From Anaerolineaceae bacterium (GTDB lineage: Bacteria; Chloroflexota; Anaerolineae; Anaerolineales; Anaerolineaceae): a stretch of DNA of 64,000 nt. Both the position numbers and the translations under genes were made by a program. Below the pieces are notes generated by a model. It saw only the letters and a list, made by a program, of their open reading frames with translations, made no database searches and was not told where the DNA came from. Numbering within the stretch: position 1 is the stretch's first letter; the number at the start of each line of letters is the position of its first letter. Shown in pieces: positions 1-11,038 of this stretch. The DNA is taken from assembly GCA_029265815.1 (NCBI GenBank), contig JAJUGU010000004.1, forward strand, positions 124,001 to 188,000, given 5' to 3'.

Positions 1-18
1 AATGGAAGAAACGGCGAA

Positions 19-705
19 GTGAAACTACGCCCTCTGGCAGTCCTTCTGGGGGTGTTAACCACCCCTCCGGGGCCACAAATTTATGGCAATCAAGACGGCG
101 TCGTGTTCTATGCGGTGCAGGGAGATCTCGGGTATCACGTGCCATTAATCTTCGATGAATTTATCAGCACACACGGCGGGCTGGAGATTTCCGGTGATCC
201 GGTAGCAGAAACAATTGAAGTTCAACCCGGTCTTTACCGGCAGTGTTTCGAAAATTATTGCCTCGACTACCAGCCATCTGCCGCGGCTGGTCAGCAAGTC
301 AGCATGGCACCACTTGGAAAGCAGTATCTTGAGAATATGCAAGGAGCCAATTCGGGTGAAAAACCACTCGTGGTTTCCAGTAATACCGTATTGCTGCAGG
401 TTTCTGAGCAATATAAACGCCTGCCGTCTACAAGTCCGCAGCGCATTGACATCCTTGTCCTCAAGAAAGAAGATCAGAAACCACTGTCTGGTTTTGAATC
501 CACCCTTGACTTGCTTCTGCCAGATGGAAGCCATTACACCAGTGATATCACAGCCACACAGGCAGACGGTAAGGCATCGGTTATCATCCCGGCAATGAAC
601 GCCATACAGAACGGTTCGATCCTCACCTACAAGGTCTGCCTCAAGGCTGCCGCTGTCGAACCGGTATGTGCATCCGGTAATTACCTCATTTGGAATCTTC
701 CCTGA
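19..705 (+). CDS. hypothetical protein, possibly secreted
   Basis: ORF with GTG start close to the window edge; no family recognised. Confidence 0.6.
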   Translation: MKLRPLAVLLGVLTTPPGPQIYGNQDGVVFYAVQGDLGYHVPLIFDEFISTHGGLEISGDPVAETIEVQPGLYRQCFENYCLDYQPSAAAGQQVSMAPLGKQYLENMQGANSGEKPLVVSSNTVLLQVSEQYKRLPSTSPQRIDILVLKKEDQKPLSGFESTLDLLLPDGSHYTSDITATQADGKASVIIPAMNAIQNGSILTYKVCLKAAAVEPVCASGNYLIWNLP

Positions 706-1680
706 TCAGGGGAAGGCTTCTCCAAAAACCATGACATTGGCGATTTTTCCCCCTGTGCTGTAAACAGTAATTTCAAATGAATATTCGTCACCCGAAGCAA
801 GACCGGTGCTCACCTCTACCCGGCGCACACCGATCACTTCATCTGAAGCGTTGTAAGCCACTGCAGCAAGAACGATCCGGCTGGCTGACCAACCTTCACC
901 ATCCAGGGTTGCCCCACCATTGAAGACTGCTGATAAACCATCGGGGGCAACGATGAACTGGTTGTCTTCTATCTTTAGGAACATTTGATTCGTGTTTCCA
1001 TTTTCAACCGTAGCGGCGGTCAAGATGTTTAATTCGACATTTGGATTCATGGCGACCGGTGGCGAAAAGTAAGTATAGAAAGGCAGTGCTGTACCCGCTT
1101 TCAGACGGCTGAGTGGAAACTGCGCAGATTGTGAAATCACATCCCCTGAAGAAGGATCCGTCAACCGGAATTCAGCGGTAAGGTTCTCCAGGTCCATTTC
1201 CTGGTCATTCATGATCATCGCAAAGCAATAAAGCCCGCCTGTCAAAGACGGCGTGCAATTGACAGCCTGTACTGGAATGGGTGCCGGTGTGGGATTGGGC
1301 ACCGCCAGTGTGCTCTGTGCAGGTTTCGCTGCAGGAATAATCAATTTCGTCCCGATGGCAAGGTTATAGGGGTTAATATCAGGATTCGCGGCTTTCAGTT
1401 CATCAAGGGTAAGACCGTTCAGATAGGCAATGTCGATCAATGTATCATTCGCTTTCACCGTATACACCCGGGGGGTGGGGGTAATGGTTGGAGCAAGCGT
1501 AGGAGTAGGAGCATCCGGCGGAGTAGGCGTTATTGTGGCGGTTGCTGTGGCAGTCTGGTACGGCGTCAATTGAACCGACTGCGTAGAAGTTATTGGTCCT
1601 GCCGGTTTTTTCTGTGCACATGAAGCCAGAATGATTAAAGTCATGACAATTACAACAATCCGGTGTCTCATGTTTTGCAT
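706..1680 (-). CDS. LysM domain lipoprotein
   Basis: Lipobox-like N-terminus (IILASCAQ), Thr/Pro-rich linker, LysM motif YTVKANDTLIDIAYLNGLTLDELKAANPDIN. Confidence 0.85.
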   Translation of the reverse strand: MQNMRHRIVVIVMTLIILASCAQKKPAGPITSTQSVQLTPYQTATATATITPTPPDAPTPTLAPTITPTPRVYTVKANDTLIDIAYLNGLTLDELKAANPDINPYNLAIGTKLIIPAAKPAQSTLAVPNPTPAPIPVQAVNCTPSLTGGLYCFAMIMNDQEMDLENLTAEFRLTDPSSGDVISQSAQFPLSRLKAGTALPFYTYFSPPVAMNPNVELNILTAATVENGNTNQMFLKIEDNQFIVAPDGLSAVFNGGATLDGEGWSASRIVLAAVAYNASDEVIGVRRVEVSTGLASGDEYSFEITVYSTGGKIANVMVFGEAFP

Positions 1681-1744
1681 TATACCTGAGTTAATCGTTA
1701 ATTAACCGCTTGCCGGTCTTGAAGCCATATGCTAAACTCAACGC

Positions 1745-3562
1745 ATGACACCAGAAGAGCGTCTTTATCAGGAAGTCAAGGATGCACTGACGCAAAATGA
1801 TCTGCCAAAAGCCCGGCAGCTTCTCACGCAGCTCTTAAAAATTAATCGCAGCAATCCTGAATACTGGCTGTGGATGAGCGGTGTCGTTGAAACCCGCAAA
1901 GAACGCAGCATTTGCCTTAAAGAAGCTCTAAAACTTGATCCTGGCAACCTGACAGTGATCCGTGGTCTTCGTCTTCTCGATGAAAACATACCAGACCCCG
2001 AACCCCCACCTGGCATCAGATTTCTAAAACAGGATTGGAAAACAATCCTCGAAAAAGAGGAGCTTAAACCCGCCGCTGAACCTAAAGTCCGGCGCAAGGC
2101 GATCGCCTGGTCCATCCTGGGTGTGATCGCCCTGGCTCTGGTAACAACCGGTATCATCCTGGGTCTGCGCCCAAAAATTAAACCTGGCACAAATACAGTG
2201 CTTAAATTTTCTCTAACCCCGCCCCCCACAGAAACCGTTGTGATCACCCCCTCAGCCACATTCGAAGGTCCGCCCCCTCTCTGGACGCTGCTGGAAGCAA
2301 CATTTACCCCTACCCCGCTCTATGTGGCTACACCCCACAACCTGACCGAAGCGTACCGCGCAGCAATGAAAGCGTATGAGAAAGGTGAGTGGGCAAAAGC
2401 GCTTGAATACTTCAAGCAAGTGCTTGGCACTGAACCCAATTCACCAGATATCCAGTACTACATCGGGGAATCCTTCCGCTTCCTGGAGCAATACAAGAAC
2501 GCTGTCGCCGCGTATGATGCCGCGCTCAAAATCGACCCTGCCTTTGCTCCTGCTTATTTAGGTAAAGCCCGCGTACAGCTTCAAACCAACCCGCCTGATG
2601 CAAATGCGGCTGAAAAGAATCTGAAAAAAGCCGTGGAACTTGATCCTTTGATGCACGAAGCCATTCTGGAACTTGCCAATACCAGCCTCGCACGCGGAGA
2701 TGCTGAAGCCGCTCTAGACTATACCAGCCAGCTTGCCAGCAGCATGCCCCGCTCATCGCTCGTTGAAACGATCCGTGCTCAGGCGTTCTTGCTGCAGGGT
2801 GAGAATAGCCTCGCCTTAGACGCAATCGAAAATGCCAATCGATATGATGTATCTTCATTACCGGTATACAAACTATGGGCTGAGATCCTGCAGGCCAACG
2901 AACGCTACGAAGATTCCCTCAAACCCTTGAATACCTATCTCACATACAGCCACAGTGATGCCGAGACTGACCTCATGCTGGCCAAAGCGCATTTTTCTGC
3001 CGGGAACCTGGAAGAAGCACTCACTGCAGTGAACCATGCGCTTTCCTCTGACAACATGCTGGTTGATGCCCTGGTCATCCGCGGTAATATCTACCTTTAT
3101 CAAGAAGAGATTGATCTGGCTGAAAAAGATTTCGACCGCGCACTAGCCCTGCAGCCTAAATCTTTCGAAGCCAATATTGGTCAGATCCGCATTGCTCTTC
3201 TGCAAGACTACCCCGGACTGGCGTTCGAGTATGTGAAGGTTGCGGTGGAGTTGGCAAAAAGCGACCTTGAGAAAGCAACCGCCCTCTACTGGCGCGCTGT
3301 CTCATTGATCGAACTGGGTGAGACGAATTCCGCAATTCGTGACCTTGAAACTGTTTTAGCGCTTCCTGAAGATGTTTTACCAGATGAACTGCGCAAACAG
3401 GCTGAAGAAGCCTACCTGCCGCTGGTTACCCCAACCCCCAGCCTTACTCCTACAGAAACGGTCACGCCTTCCATTACGCCTACACCCAGCAAAACATCAA
3501 TCGTAACCCTCACTCCAACCCGTACGGCGGCCCGCACGCCAACTCGCACGCCAACTCATTAG
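1745..3562 (+). CDS. tetratricopeptide repeat membrane protein
   Basis: Multiple TPR-like repeats, one TM segment, C-terminal TPTPSLTPTETVTPS-rich tail. Confidence 0.85.
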   Translation: MTPEERLYQEVKDALTQNDLPKARQLLTQLLKINRSNPEYWLWMSGVVETRKERSICLKEALKLDPGNLTVIRGLRLLDENIPDPEPPPGIRFLKQDWKTILEKEELKPAAEPKVRRKAIAWSILGVIALALVTTGIILGLRPKIKPGTNTVLKFSLTPPPTETVVITPSATFEGPPPLWTLLEATFTPTPLYVATPHNLTEAYRAAMKAYEKGEWAKALEYFKQVLGTEPNSPDIQYYIGESFRFLEQYKNAVAAYDAALKIDPAFAPAYLGKARVQLQTNPPDANAAEKNLKKAVELDPLMHEAILELANTSLARGDAEAALDYTSQLASSMPRSSLVETIRAQAFLLQGENSLALDAIENANRYDVSSLPVYKLWAEILQANERYEDSLKPLNTYLTYSHSDAETDLMLAKAHFSAGNLEEALTAVNHALSSDNMLVDALVIRGNIYLYQEEIDLAEKDFDRALALQPKSFEANIGQIRIALLQDYPGLAFEYVKVAVELAKSDLEKATALYWRAVSLIELGETNSAIRDLETVLALPEDVLPDELRKQAEEAYLPLVTPTPSLTPTETVTPSITPTPSKTSIVTLTPTRTAARTPTRTPTH

Positions 3563-3568
3563 AAAACT

Positions 3569-6448
3569 GTGCGCAAAACTGAACTGTTCCTGCTGATCAA
3601 GAATCGACACCTCACCCGACAGGCTCATACCAGCCGGGTAAACCGTCTTATGAGGTATCTAGCAGTTGCACTGACCGCAATTTTCTCGATCGCGATTGCC
3701 CTGGCACTGTTCGGAAGTGGTTTTCTTTATGCAAAAATTACGGCTGATCTTCCTTCTGTGCAAGTTCTGCCGGTGCTGCTCAATGCCAGCGATGGAGAGC
3801 TGCTTACCCCCAGCCGCCTGCTAGACCGTTCAGGCGAAGTTGTTCTTTTTACATATCAAGACCCCGGAATTGAACGCAAGTATCTTTACGTTGATCCCGC
3901 AGAAACCGATCATATCAGCCCGCAAATGTTGCGAACCATCACCGCAGCGATGGAACCCGCCTTCTGGGAATCTCCGGGTTATGACCTGAAACAATGGAAT
4001 AACCCCGAACCTCAGACCATTGCCGAAAGATTGGTAGATGAACTCTTGCTTGATGGTGAACCTGCTTCGCAGACGCGCAGCCTCCGCATGCGCTTGCTGG
4101 CAGGTCAGGTGGTGGCTCAATATGGCAGAACGCGCGTTCTTGAATGGTATCTAAACAGCGCCTGGTTCGGTCATTACGCTTACGGTGTGGAAAGTGCTGC
4201 GCAGCTCTATCTCAATAAATCTGCTTCAGACCTTACGCTTGCAGAAGCTGCTCTGCTGACCCCATTGCTAGAAAGCCCCGCTCTGAATCCGCTGGATGCC
4301 CCCGACGCCGCGCTGAAAGCCCAGCGTGAATTTCTCGCGAAATTACTTAAGAACGGGGTGATTAATGAAAAGGAATACAAAGCAGCGTTGGAAGAAGATC
4401 TGAACCTGCGCCAAAAAACCGTCCAACCCTCATCTATTGCCGCCGGATTTATGAAACAGGTTGAACGCCAGATGAACAGTACGCTGGGCAGCCAACGCGT
4501 TCAGCGCGGCGGAGTGGACGTGATCACCACTCTGGATGCCGACCTGCAGCAGCAATTCCAGTGCACAACCGCCACCCAGCTTATCCGCGTGCAAAGCAGC
4601 AACATTTCTGGTGTTGCCCCTGCTCAGATTGATTGTGATGCGTCGCTTCTGTTGCCAACACAGAGCTTCCTCAGCGAATCAATATCAGGTCTTGCAGCCG
4701 GTGGTTTGATCATGGATCCCGCCACCGGTGAAGTACTGGCTTACCAGGACCCCGTAACGCTCGATGGTGAATCGCTGCCAGATAGTGGCTACGAACCCGG
4801 GTCTCTGCTCACCCCCTTTATTGCTGCCGCTTCCTTTGCCCGCGGGTATTCCCCTGGCAGTTTACTCTGGGATATTCCCAGCACCACGTCGCCTGTCATG
4901 AATACATCAGGCACATCTACCATTGAATACCATGGTGCAGTCAATATTCGTAGTGCAGTGGCAAACGATTACTTGAATCCACTCGTGTCACTGGTCAATA
5001 ACGTGGGCGCAGGCAATGTGTGGATGACAGCTTCCGCCGCCGGATTGACATCCCTTAAAAATGCCCCATATGATGCTAGCCCGCTCATCTCCAACACCAA
5101 GACCAGTCTGTTCCAACTTGCCACCGGATACAGCACTCTTGCCAATTCAGGGGTGCGCGCAGGCGTGTTTGACTCTCAAACATCCGAGATCATCCCCAAT
5201 ACCGTTTTACGCGCTGAAACAACCACGGGCCGAATCCTGTTGGATAATTCAACTCCTGCCACCAGCTCCATTTTAAGCCAACCTCTGGTTTACCTGGTTA
5301 ATCATATATTAAGTGATGAGAGCGCGCGTTGGCCCAGCATGGGATATCCAAATGTGCTCGAAATTGGCTCACCGGTTGCTGTCAAAACGGGCAGCGCAAC
5401 CAACGGTCACCAGGTCTGGACGGTAGGATACACGTCACAACGCCTAGTTTTGGTATGGATGAGAGATGATTTAGAAATCTCGACCGATTCGCAATTAAAT
5501 ACCCGTATGCCAGCTGGAATCTGGCACGCGCTTATGCGTTATGTCACGCGCACAGAAACCTTTACAGGCTGGGAAATGCCCACCGGTGTCACTTCAATGC
5601 AGGTCTGCAGTCCGTCTGGTATGCTTCCCACCGCAGACTGCCCCAGTATTGTGACCGATGTTTTTCTGCTCGGTAATGAACCAACCATCGCTGACACACT
5701 TTATACACGTATCAAAATTAACCGCGAAACAGGTCAGCGCGCCACAGTCTTCACCCAGCCTGACCTGGTTGAAGAACGCGTGTTCATGGATGTGCCGGCT
5801 GAAGCCCGTGAATGGGCACTGCAGGCCGGGATCGCGCTTGCCCCGCAAGGGTACGATTCCATTCAACTGACACAGCCTGACCCCAATGTGATGATCACTG
5901 AACCCGGACTGTTTTCAGTCGTTGCTGGCACAGTCAAGATCCGTGGGACTGCTTCAGGTGAAGGTTTTGTTTCTTACACCCTGCAAGTCGGCGCTGGAAT
6001 CAACCCCGATAGCTGGCTGCAGATCGGCGAGTCTGGCAGCCAGGCCGTGATCAACAACACGCTTGCTGAGTGGGATACCTCTGGGTTAAACGGTTTATAC
6101 GCCATTCGGCTGACGGTTGTGGGCGCTGACAACCTCATTAAGACCGCCATCACCCAGGTAACCGTGGATAACACCCCGCCTTCCGCGCGGATCACCTACC
6201 CGCAGGCAGGGCAGTTGGTGAAACCAGTACGCGGCGGTGTTACCCTTACCGCTTCTGTTGAGGATCTGGTTGGAATCGATAAGGTGGAATGGTGGGTGGA
6301 CGGCAAACTGGTTTCCACCCAGAATGCTGAACCTTATGTTAATCAGTTGCTTTCAGAATCAGGAAAACATAAAGCCCTGGTCAAGGCCTGGGATCAGGCT
6401 GGCAACCAGGTGAAATCAGTAGAAATTTCCTTTGAGATTTCAGACTAA
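3569..6448 (+). CDS. class A penicillin-binding protein-like (transglycosylase/transpeptidase fold, degenerate) with C-terminal Ig-like domains
   Basis: N-terminal TM, GT51-like region (VLEWYLNSAWFGHYAYGVESAAQLYLNKSASDLTLAEAALL), KTGSA box, C-terminal Ig-like repeats. Confidence 0.8.
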   Translation: MRKTELFLLIKNRHLTRQAHTSRVNRLMRYLAVALTAIFSIAIALALFGSGFLYAKITADLPSVQVLPVLLNASDGELLTPSRLLDRSGEVVLFTYQDPGIERKYLYVDPAETDHISPQMLRTITAAMEPAFWESPGYDLKQWNNPEPQTIAERLVDELLLDGEPASQTRSLRMRLLAGQVVAQYGRTRVLEWYLNSAWFGHYAYGVESAAQLYLNKSASDLTLAEAALLTPLLESPALNPLDAPDAALKAQREFLAKLLKNGVINEKEYKAALEEDLNLRQKTVQPSSIAAGFMKQVERQMNSTLGSQRVQRGGVDVITTLDADLQQQFQCTTATQLIRVQSSNISGVAPAQIDCDASLLLPTQSFLSESISGLAAGGLIMDPATGEVLAYQDPVTLDGESLPDSGYEPGSLLTPFIAAASFARGYSPGSLLWDIPSTTSPVMNTSGTSTIEYHGAVNIRSAVANDYLNPLVSLVNNVGAGNVWMTASAAGLTSLKNAPYDASPLISNTKTSLFQLATGYSTLANSGVRAGVFDSQTSEIIPNTVLRAETTTGRILLDNSTPATSSILSQPLVYLVNHILSDESARWPSMGYPNVLEIGSPVAVKTGSATNGHQVWTVGYTSQRLVLVWMRDDLEISTDSQLNTRMPAGIWHALMRYVTRTETFTGWEMPTGVTSMQVCSPSGMLPTADCPSIVTDVFLLGNEPTIADTLYTRIKINRETGQRATVFTQPDLVEERVFMDVPAEAREWALQAGIALAPQGYDSIQLTQPDPNVMITEPGLFSVVAGTVKIRGTASGEGFVSYTLQVGAGINPDSWLQIGESGSQAVINNTLAEWDTSGLNGLYAIRLTVVGADNLIKTAITQVTVDNTPPSARITYPQAGQLVKPVRGGVTLTASVEDLVGIDKVEWWVDGKLVSTQNAEPYVNQLLSESGKHKALVKAWDQAGNQVKSVEISFEISD

Positions 6449-6449
6449 C

Positions 6450-7133
6450 TTAGTTGTTTTGATTAAAAAGCGTGAGCAGTTCTGACAGATCATTAAGGAT
6501 CAAGTCTGCACCCGCACGCTGTAATTCATCTTTCGTACCAAAACCACACAACAAACCCACCGTTTGCGCTCCGGCCCGTTTTCCGGCGAGCACATCAACC
6601 GTTGTGTCACCGATCATCAGGCAATTTTCGGGGTTCAGGTTCATGCGCTGTGCAGCGTATATTACCGGATGCGGGTAAGGTTTTCCGCGCTCACAGGTTT
6701 GTGAAGTCACCACTTCACGAAAAAGCGAGTTTAGATTAAATCGCTCAAGAAATTCCCGCGTCGAATTCTGATCTCGGGCGCTCACTACAGAAAGGGGATA
6801 GCGCTGATGCACAAATTCCAGTAATTCCCTGGCTCCTTTCATCAAGATAAACGGTCTGATGGTTTTCCGCTTGCATTTAGACAGACGTTCATAAAGGCGA
6901 GCGAAATTATCGTCAAGGCTGAGAGAATCAGCCCAGCGGTACATCTCATTCATTGGTGATTCAGTGACCATCACCAACCAGCGGGCAAACGGCCTTAAAT
7001 TTCCATCTCTGGCGAGAAAGCGAAAAGGTCGGAGGAATCTTTCGAGGTTTTCCACCCAGACATCATCAGTGTCGCTGATCGTCCCATCAACGTCAAAACA
7101 TAACCCTTTGATGCGTGAAAAATCGATTGACAT
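6450..7133 (-). CDS. HAD-family hydrolase
   Basis: CFDVDGTISDTD motif I, GDTTVDVLAGKRAGAQTVGLLCGFG motif IV. Confidence 0.9.
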   Translation of the reverse strand: MSIDFSRIKGLCFDVDGTISDTDDVWVENLERFLRPFRFLARDGNLRPFARWLVMVTESPMNEMYRWADSLSLDDNFARLYERLSKCKRKTIRPFILMKGARELLEFVHQRYPLSVVSARDQNSTREFLERFNLNSLFREVVTSQTCERGKPYPHPVIYAAQRMNLNPENCLMIGDTTVDVLAGKRAGAQTVGLLCGFGTKDELQRAGADLILNDLSELLTLFNQNN

Positions 7134-7135
7134 GG

Positions 7136-8515
7136 TTAGTTATTAAAATCAGTCAGGAGTTGCAGCGCGTTGTCACTGATGGATTTAGAAGAACTCATCA
7201 ACCAGAGCACTTCTTTTCCAGCTTTACGCATCGTGATCTGACCATCTGTGTCAGAAGTCCAGGTGATGCGGTTATTCTTGTCCAGGCTTGGAATACCCCA
7301 GCGGGCCTTTCCATAATCCCCAGAGAGTGAAAAGAACTCATCAGCATCCTGCGGTGTCTCCCAGGAAATGCGCCACACGAACAGGTAATCTTCAGAATCA
7401 TCATCAACGTAATAAAGATAAGTGTCGCCACCCCAGCCTTCGGCGGCAGCTTTAGCTGTCTCATCATCCATCTGGAATTGGTCAGAGTAACCCTGTGCCA
7501 GAATCAGATAGGTGTACCACTCGCCCATCACATTATTATCCAGCTCAGACCATCCATCACCCAGTATGGATTTAAAGTCAGGCATGTTTACCTTCACCGG
7601 TGTATCTGAAGGATATTTTTCGGGGTGAAGGATCTGTTCCGTTGAAACGGGTGGATTGGCATAAGCATCATCCACCGCCTGCCAACCGCCTTCATTGTAA
7701 AGAGTCTCCACAAAGGCATACCCCTGGTCGTAAGGGAAGAGAAAATCCTGTTTCATGAAGGCCGGCGCAGAATCATATACCGGACTGATGTAATCGTTCT
7801 GGAAGGAGAGGAGATCCTGCTTATCCTTTTTTGTGCTGTACTGGATGAACCACTGGGTCTCTGACAGGGTGGCGTCCCCTTCAATTAATGCCGTGACCGC
7901 CGCGCAGTATTCGGTATCTGCTTCGCAGGTCTCGTCATTGAGTTTCATCCCATTTTCCAGGTCATAATTTTGATCCTGTAAGACGTGGGTGAACTCATGC
8001 GCGTATGTCATGCGCTCCATGCCGCCAAAGTTCTCGCCAGCGATCACATACATTTCCTTGGTTTCCTGATCGTAATAGCCCGCGATCTGTTCTGAATAGA
8101 GATCTAGATAAAATTGGTGTAAATCAAAACCCGGCTCAAGCAGACCCAGTGTGCTCAGAATTTTTCCATCCTCACGGGCATCCTCATCTGTATAGTCTTT
8201 GAAGAAATCGTTAATGACCACCTCTTCGAGTTCCGCAGGGGTCATCAGTGCTCGTTCCAGATCAGCCTTTTGATTCAATCCACGGTTGGTCTGCACTTCT
8301 TCTTGAATCTGGTTCATCTGTTTGATAATCTCAGGAGAAAGCGTGCCTTCCTCGACGGGGGTTTCAGGTTCTTCTGTGGTTACCACAGCAGTGGGGGCGG
8401 TGTAATTCTTTTGCGCTTTCAACAGGAAAAAGCCGCCCACAATGAAAGCTGCGCTCAAGAGCACGCATCCTGAAATGACCAAAACCAGTATCGAAATGCC
8501 AACTTTATTTTTCAT
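7136..8515 (-). CDS. putative secreted or membrane-anchored metallopeptidase-like protein
   Basis: N-terminal TM and zincin-like HEFTH motif (MTYAHEFTHVLQDQ). Confidence 0.7.
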   Translation of the reverse strand: MKNKVGISILVLVISGCVLLSAAFIVGGFFLLKAQKNYTAPTAVVTTEEPETPVEEGTLSPEIIKQMNQIQEEVQTNRGLNQKADLERALMTPAELEEVVINDFFKDYTDEDAREDGKILSTLGLLEPGFDLHQFYLDLYSEQIAGYYDQETKEMYVIAGENFGGMERMTYAHEFTHVLQDQNYDLENGMKLNDETCEADTEYCAAVTALIEGDATLSETQWFIQYSTKKDKQDLLSFQNDYISPVYDSAPAFMKQDFLFPYDQGYAFVETLYNEGGWQAVDDAYANPPVSTEQILHPEKYPSDTPVKVNMPDFKSILGDGWSELDNNVMGEWYTYLILAQGYSDQFQMDDETAKAAAEGWGGDTYLYYVDDDSEDYLFVWRISWETPQDADEFFSLSGDYGKARWGIPSLDKNNRITWTSDTDGQITMRKAGKEVLWLMSSSKSISDNALQLLTDFNN

Positions 8516-8633
8516 TTTTCGCTGCCTTTTTGAATGATCGAATGGCGACCCGGGTTGATAATTGAAGTAATTTTACCAAAGGATGAACATCCTCAATGAT
8601 GGAAACTCCGCGTTTCGCGTTATAATCACGCCC

Positions 8634-9947
8634 ATGAAATATCATGTGTGGACCGAAGGCTGCCAGATGAACGTGGCAGATTCCGAACGTGTTTCCTCAG
8701 CCCTGGAACACCTCGGTTATGAATATTCACCGGTGATTGAAGACGCTGATGTGATTGTTTTAAACACCTGCGTTGTGCGCCAGTCGGCTGAGGATAAGGC
8801 TTATGGCCGTCTGACCTCTCTTCTGCCTGTCAAACGCAAACGCCCTGAGGTGGTGATCAACCTCATGGGCTGTCTGGTCGGAATAAAAGACAACGCCCCC
8901 CTGCGTAAACGCTTTCCGTATGTAGATGTATTTTCACCGCCCTCCGACCCTTCCCCGCTTGTTGAATATTTGCTGCAGCGCGAAGCATATTCGGCAGAAC
9001 AGGCTGAGACAGCCAGGCGCTATGCCGTGATGGACGGCGACTTGCTGCTGCCGCACAACGCCGATGCGCAACCGGTGATTGGCTGGATCCCTGTTGTTTA
9101 CGGCTGCTCACACGCCTGTGCTTATTGCATTATCCCTTACCGCCGCGGTGTGGAAAAGAGTCGCCCGCCCGAAGAAATCATCAAAGAAGCGCGTTCTCTG
9201 GCTGCCCAGGGAGTGAAAGAGATCACCCTGCTGGGTCAGATCGTCGACCGTTATGGCATTGATGAGCCTTCTTACCCCAGGCTCGAAGGGCTCTTGCGCC
9301 AGTTAAGTGAGATCGAAGGCATTGAACGCCTGCGCTTTCTTACCTCGCACCCCAACTGGATGACAGATGAATTGTTGCGTGCCGTGGCGGAACTGCCCAA
9401 GGTTATGCCGCATATCGAGATCCCCAACCAGGCAGGTGATGACCAGGTGTTAAAGAACATGCGCCGTGGTTACACCGTTGACCAGTACCGCAGGCTGGTG
9501 TGGAAGATCCGTGAACGCATTCCGGGCGTTTCCATCGCCACCGATATTATCGTGGGCTTCCCGGGTGAAACTGAAGAGCAATTCCAGCACACCTACGACC
9601 TGCTGGCTGAACTCAAGCTCGACGTGGCTCACCTGGCGCGTTACTCGCCGCGCGCCGGCACCCTTTCAGAGCGCACTATGCCCGACGATGTGCCTGCTTC
9701 AGAAAAATGGCGCCGTTTCAGAGCGCTGGAAAAATTGCAGGAAAACATCGTGCGGGAGATTCACGCCTCATATCTGGATAAAACGGTCCCCATCCTCTTT
9801 GAAGAAAAGATAAAGAAACGCTGGAAGGGACGCACTCCCACCAACAAGATCGTATTCGTGGAATCCGATGCCGACCTGCGCGGTCAGATTTTGGATGTCA
9901 AGATCATCCGCACCGGCCCGTGGTCTATGCTGGGTGAGCTGGCGTAA
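8634..9947 (+). CDS. miaB: MiaB-family tRNA methylthiotransferase
   Basis: UPF0004 N-terminal Cys (TEGCQMNVADSE), radical SAM CSHACAYCIIPYRRG, C-terminal TRAM-like region. Start moved from 8583 to the internal ATG. Confidence 0.9.
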   Translation: MKYHVWTEGCQMNVADSERVSSALEHLGYEYSPVIEDADVIVLNTCVVRQSAEDKAYGRLTSLLPVKRKRPEVVINLMGCLVGIKDNAPLRKRFPYVDVFSPPSDPSPLVEYLLQREAYSAEQAETARRYAVMDGDLLLPHNADAQPVIGWIPVVYGCSHACAYCIIPYRRGVEKSRPPEEIIKEARSLAAQGVKEITLLGQIVDRYGIDEPSYPRLEGLLRQLSEIEGIERLRFLTSHPNWMTDELLRAVAELPKVMPHIEIPNQAGDDQVLKNMRRGYTVDQYRRLVWKIRERIPGVSIATDIIVGFPGETEEQFQHTYDLLAELKLDVAHLARYSPRAGTLSERTMPDDVPASEKWRRFRALEKLQENIVREIHASYLDKTVPILFEEKIKKRWKGRTPTNKIVFVESDADLRGQILDVKIIRTGPWSMLGELA

Positions 9948-10155
9948 CCATGCGCGCTTTTCATCGCGGGTATCCTATTCAAAGCGGTCTTCGCCATCAG
10001 TGTGGATAGATAGTATCTATAAAGTCAGTTCACGTGCTTTCAAACAATCTAAAACCGTCACTTCACACTACTCGTCATTCATCGCTTACAATTTTTGAAT
10101 GTCACACCAAGCCATTCATATTCCACCTTCGTTTCACGCGTAAAGGATACCCCTC

Positions 10156-10863
10156 ATGCGCAAATTCATCCTCATCGTTCTGCTCCCCCTGCTCACAGCC
10201 GCCGCCGCTCTGGCCTTTTATATCCTCTATTACAATCCTTCTGCCGGAAACCAGCGTACGCGCATGGTCATCCAGTTCATCCGCCGCCCGCAAGACCACC
10301 AGAACTGGTCAACCCCTGCCGGCCAGCGCTGCGGAGATGCACCCTTCTCCATGCCCACCAGTGGCTTTATCGGTTATCTGTGGAATGATACTTTCAAACC
10401 GGGCCACCCTCACGAGGGCATTGACATCTTTGCTGGAACCGACCCCGGTGTAACCCCCATTTACGCCACCTACGACGGTTACCTCACCCGCGAAGCCGAT
10501 TGGAAATCCACGGTCATCATCCGCATTCCCTCAGACCCGCTGCACCCCGGTACGCAGATTTGGACGTACTACACGCATATGGCTGATGCAGACGGCAATG
10601 ATCTGATCACCGCCAATTTTCCGCCCGGCACCAGCGAGGTCTTCGTCAAAGCCGGAACCCTACTCGGCTACCAGGGCAATTACTCAGGCACCGCGGGTAA
10701 CCCCGTGGGCGTGCACCTGCATTTTTCGATCGTAAAAGATGACGGCACCGGCAGGTACACCAATGAGTATGAGATCCAGAACACCCTTGACCCCTCGCCT
10801 TATTTTGGTTTGAACCTGAACGCTGATAATGATCCTGTGTTACCTCTGGTTTGTGGTAATTAA
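10156..10863 (+). CDS. M23-family peptidase (LytM-like)
   Basis: HEGIDIFAG ... GVHLHF motifs, N-terminal signal/TM. Confidence 0.8.
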   Translation: MRKFILIVLLPLLTAAAALAFYILYYNPSAGNQRTRMVIQFIRRPQDHQNWSTPAGQRCGDAPFSMPTSGFIGYLWNDTFKPGHPHEGIDIFAGTDPGVTPIYATYDGYLTREADWKSTVIIRIPSDPLHPGTQIWTYYTHMADADGNDLITANFPPGTSEVFVKAGTLLGYQGNYSGTAGNPVGVHLHFSIVKDDGTGRYTNEYEIQNTLDPSPYFGLNLNADNDPVLPLVCGN

Positions 10864-11038
10864 ATCGCGCGCAAAGCCGCAAAGTGCGTAACAGTCAAAT
10901 ACCCTCCCCCTTCATTATTATGTCAGTGATTTCTTAACCTCTTTACTGGTTTTAAACCAATTCGAAAATCTATTATTTTCAGAATATCCTTTTCGCGCCT
11001 TTCGCATTTTTCGTTTATTTCGTGTTTTTTAAAAAATC

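Noticed and set aside
3430-3560. Thr/Pro-rich simple repeat DNA (ACNCCNACN)
   Set aside because: Encodes the TPTPT tail of the TPR protein, a common extracellular linker type
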